Both the position numbers and the translations under genes were made by a program. 15,729 bases of DNA from Actinophytocola sp050699915 (GTDB lineage Bacteria; Actinomycetota; Actinomycetes; Mycobacteriales; Pseudonocardiaceae): contig NZ_JBOHGA010000153.1 of the NCBI RefSeq assembly GCF_050699915.1, forward strand, positions 1-15,729. Reading direction: 5' to 3'. The notes below the pieces were generated by a model. The model saw only the letters and a list, made by a program, of their open reading frames with translations, was not told the origin of the DNA and did no database searches. Shown piece after piece: positions 13,583-15,729 of this stretch (positions are counted from its first letter, which is position 1; each line of letters begins with the position of its first letter).

Positions 13583-14775
13583 GGTCGCTCCCACGTCGCC
13601 TTCGTGTCGTCCGGCTCCGCCGCCTCGGTCTCCGGCGCCTTGCTCTCCGTGTCGTGCAGCACGTCGATCTCGTCGGGATCGGTGTCGCCCTCGTGCAGCA
13701 ACGACTTGATGCCCGCGTTGAGCACGGCCAGCAGCGGCACCGCGAGCAGCGCGCCGGCGATGCCCGCCGCGATCAGGCCGGCGGCGATCGCGAGCACCAC
13801 GGCGAGCGGGTGCAGCCGGACCGCGCGGCCGAGCAGCAACGGCTGGAGCACGTGGCTCTCCAGCTGCATCACGCCGATCACGATGGCGAGCACGATCAGG
13901 GCCTGGATGAACCCGTTGGCCACCAACGCGATCAGCACGGCCACCGTGCCGGCGATGACCGCACCGATGATCGGCACGAACGCGGACATGAACACCAGCG
14001 CGGACAGCGGGATGACCAGCGGCACGCCGACGATGGCGAGTCCGACGCCGATGCCGACCGCGTCGACCAGGGCCACCGCCGCGGTCGCACGCACGTAGCT
14101 GACCAGCGCGGCGAACCCGCGGCGGCCGGCCACGTCGACGCGCTCGCGGACCCGGGTTGGCACGCCGTGCGTGACGAACCGCCAGATGCCGGCGCCGTCG
14201 TAGAGGAAGAAGATCAGGATGAACACGGTCAGCACGAAGCCGGTGAGGAACTCGCCGATCGTGGTGGCCGTGGTGATCGCGCCCTCGGTGATCGCCGCCT
14301 GGTTCTCCTGGATGGCGCCGATCGCGTCGTCGAGGAAGTCCTCGATCTGCTGGGCCTGCAGGTGCAGCGGACCGTCGATGAGCCAGTCCTGGATCTGCTC
14401 CAGGGAGTCCGACACCTGTTGCTGCAGCTGGGGAAGTCCGTTGGAGAACGTGATGATCACAAAGGTGATCAGCCCGCCGACGACCGCGATGCCGCCGACC
14501 ATGACGGCCGCGGCCGCGGCGGGGCGCGGCACTCGCCACTGCGCCAGCCGTTCCACGCCGGGAGCCATCAGCGCCGCGAGCAGCAGGGCGATGGCCAGCG
14601 GCACCATGATGTGCGAGAAGTAGCCCGCGAGCCAGACGATCACGTACAGCGCGGCGATGACGACGATGAACCGCCAGGCCAGCGCGGCGCTCACGCGCAG
14701 TCCGGTCGGTACCAGCTCGGTGACGGCGGCCGGGGACTTGCGCGAGTTCTTCGGCTCGCGGGGCGTTGTGGTCAC
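13579..14775 (-). CDS. AI-2E family transporter (TqsA/PerM/YdiK type)
   Basis: The 398-residue membrane protein starts with a short polar tail. Helices lie at about 31-50 and 55-72, then APGVERLAQWRVPRPAAAAAVMVGG leads to a third helix near 90-110. A long amphipathic region (about 112-180, PQLQQQVSDSLEQIQDWL and similar, coiled-coil-like) follows. Further helices fill about 183-350, including ALVFMSAFVPIIGAVIAG and LESHVLQPLLLGRAVRLHPLAVVL, the signature of the AI-2E transporter family. Members export or pass small molecules or ions; the autoinducer-2 link applies only to a few. The C-terminus (about 363-398) is strongly acidic (GDTDPDEIDVLHDTE). GTG 14775 was chosen because TAACGT lies 7 nt before it and no Shine-Dalgarno exists; ATG 14805 would add ten residues. 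It heads the operon with the kinase and regulator. Confidence 0.92.
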   Translation of the reverse strand: MTTTPREPKNSRKSPAAVTELVPTGLRVSAALAWRFIVVIAALYVIVWLAGYFSHIMVPLAIALLLAALMAPGVERLAQWRVPRPAAAAAVMVGGIAVVGGLITFVIITFSNGLPQLQQQVSDSLEQIQDWLIDGPLHLQAQQIEDFLDDAIGAIQENQAAITEGAITTATTIGEFLTGFVLTVFILIFFLYDGAGIWRFVTHGVPTRVRERVDVAGRRGFAALVSYVRATAAVALVDAVGIGVGLAIVGVPLVIPLSALVFMSAFVPIIGAVIAGTVAVLIALVANGFIQALIVLAIVIGVMQLESHVLQPLLLGRAVRLHPLAVVLAIAAGLIAAGIAGALLAVPLLAVLNAGIKSLLHEGDTDPDEIDVLHDTESKAPETEAAEPDDTKATWERP

Positions 14776-14782
14776 GTGTCGA

Positions 14783-14788
14783 ACGTTA
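14783..14788 (-). promoter_or_regulatory. Candidate -10 box (TAACGT) of the AI-2E/kinase/regulator operon
   Basis: TAACGT on the minus strand is followed by TCGACAC and GTG 14775, so transcription would begin at the start codon. The -35 is not clear (CTGCCG at 18-bp spacing is a poor match). Confidence 0.42.
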
Positions 14789-14892
14789 GCGAGCGAGACG
14801 GACATTCGGCAGACGAACGGGCCCGCCTCGGCATCGAAGTCTGGCTGTGGACGGATTTTTACTCGCATGCCGCTCCGCCAGGCCCGACTACG

Positions 14893-14933
14893 GATCGTGA
14901 GTTGTGGACACACTTTGTGTTCGTCACACGATC
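14893..14933. repeat. Imperfect dyad in the divergent AI-2E / secreted-protein region
   Basis: GATCGTG (14893-14899) and CACGATC (14927-14933) are exact inverted repeats. Nested inside are ACACA (14908-14912) and TGTGT (14916-14920) around CTT. The two symmetries are almost concentric. The site lies 118 bp upstream of the AI-2E start and 143 bp upstream of the secreted-protein start, so it could serve either as operator. Apart from this dyad and the TAACGT box, the 300-bp intergenic stretch 14776-15075 shows nothing I can identify. Confidence 0.4.
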
Positions 14934-15075
14934 AGGGAGTTCACCGGTGTTGAAGGTGCGCGACGGTCCGCCGCGATGCAAACCTCACTGCTGCACGGCC
15001 CGCTGGAACCGAACGTGAGCACCTGAGTGCGCAACGTTGCCAGCCGGAGCTTCCAACCAGGGCGAGGACTTCTCG

Positions 15076-15729
15076 GTGGATCAGACGATCAGCAGTGTTC
15101 GGGGCACGGCCGCCTTCGCGCGGCGCGTCGTCCTGCGCACCCTGACCGTCGTCGGCGGCGCCGCCGCCGGCACCGCCATCGCCTGGTGCCTCTCGTCCGC
15201 GTGCGCCTCGGCCGACACGGTCGATCCCGGCACGCCCGAGATCCCGGTCGTCAGCTCGGTCGTCTCGCCGGTCTCCGGCGCGCTCGACGAGACCGCTCGA
15301 ACCACGGCCGACCGGCTGGCGCCCCCGCCACCGCCGCGCTCCGTGGCGGAGCTGGGCGAGCGGGTCAAGGAAGCCACCGGCAAGTTCCGCGAGCGTGCCG
15401 ACGAGCAGCTGCCCGAGTGCGCCGACCCGCTGTGCGGGCTCGACGGTGCCGGTCGCAGCGAGGCGCCGGCCGCGGGTGACGGTGCCGGCCTCGGCCGGTC
15501 CGACAGCCCGTCACCCGCGCCGGCCGCCGCACCTCCCGCCGCTCGCGGCAAGGTGGCGAGTCCGGGCGTCGACCCGGACGAGGTGGCCGAGCGCACCGCG
15601 ACCGGCCGTGCCTACTCCGACGGCATGCCCCGGCGCGGCTCACCCGCGCCGAGCGCGCCGTCCCTCCCCGACCTCCCGGTCTGGCCGGCGCCGCTCGCGC
15701 CCGCCCCGCCGGCTCCGGGTCACCACGGC
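15076..15729 (+). CDS. Secreted proline/alanine-rich protein, 3' end outside window
   Basis: From GTG 15076 the frame stays open to the window edge (218 codons) with strong GC bias in third positions. The N-terminus MDQTISSVRGTAAFARRVVLRT is followed by a hydrophobic stretch (22-37) and CLSSACASA, a signal peptide with likely cleavage after A46. Two cysteines, C38 and C43, lie in the signal region and two more, C115 and C120, in PECADPLCG. A helical charged segment (about 88-112, VAELGERVKEATGKFRERADEQ) is flanked by low-complexity Pro/Ala/Gly stretches. I recognise no domain; it may be a cell-wall-associated or surface protein. The start is supported by GAGGA 7 nt upstream. The ATG/GTG frames beginning at 15027 or earlier lack this bias and are shadows. 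Confidence 0.75.
   Translation, partial: MDQTISSVRGTAAFARRVVLRTLTVVGGAAAGTAIAWCLSSACASADTVDPGTPEIPVVSSVVSPVSGALDETARTTADRLAPPPPPRSVAELGERVKEATGKFRERADEQLPECADPLCGLDGAGRSEAPAAGDGAGLGRSDSPSPAPAAAPPAARGKVASPGVDPDEVAERTATGRAYSDGMPRRGSPAPSAPSLPDLPVWPAPLAPAPPAPGHHG

Noticed and set aside
13583..14539. N-terminal extension of the histidine kinase reading frame back to 14539
   Set aside because: The extra 319 codons overlap AI-2E in another frame and translate to Arg/Gly/Ala-rich nonsense; GTG 13582 has a ribosome binding site and a GTGA junction.

Overview
The window is very GC-rich (roughly 70% or more). Almost every codon in the real genes ends in G or C, GTG starts are common, and the gene set is typical of a high-GC Gram-positive actinomycete. 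DUF1707, an SdpI-family protein, a MacS-like sensor kinase and a large leucyl-tRNA synthetase all point that way. The filamentous Pseudonocardiales are my best guess, but I cannot name a genus from sequence alone.

Layout. Minus strand 1-704: an MFS efflux transporter cut by the window edge. Plus 962-1549: a YqgE/AlgH-family protein. Minus 1511-1933: an SdpI-family membrane protein that overlaps yqgE tail to tail. Plus 2001-3152: a secreted phytase-like esterase-domain protein. Plus 3205-6226: leuS, preceded by a leader that looks like a complete leucine attenuator (16-codon leader peptide with three adjacent Leu codons, then two hairpins, the second terminator-like). Plus 6245-7246: a short GT1 glycosyltransferase. 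The stretch 7247-8219 has no convincing gene beyond one small candidate; it carries a short tandem repeat and an operator-like inverted repeat. From 14775 down to 8220 every gene is on the minus strand: AI-2E-family transporter, sensor histidine kinase and LuxR-type response regulator (joined by two GTGA overlaps), a DUF1707/LiaF-like protein, tdh, kbl and a small four-helix membrane protein. Plus 15076 to the edge: a secreted proline/alanine-rich protein, incomplete.

How the parts work together. Tdh and Kbl form the two-step threonine-to-glycine pathway. The kinase and regulator form a two-component system translated together with a transporter; a LiaF-like protein follows them, so this block may be a cell-envelope stress module resembling LiaFSR (inference). 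LeuS supplies Leu-tRNA, and its leader offers a way to sense shortage of that same product.

A recurring feature is a TANNNT -10-like box placed 6-8 nt before a start codon that lacks a Shine-Dalgarno sequence. It occurs at the MFS, SdpI, leuS-leader, glycosyltransferase, DUF1707 and AI-2E genes. This suggests much leaderless initiation. Internal genes of the apparent operons have clear Shine-Dalgarno sequences instead. The most interesting element is the leuS leader at 3192-3340.
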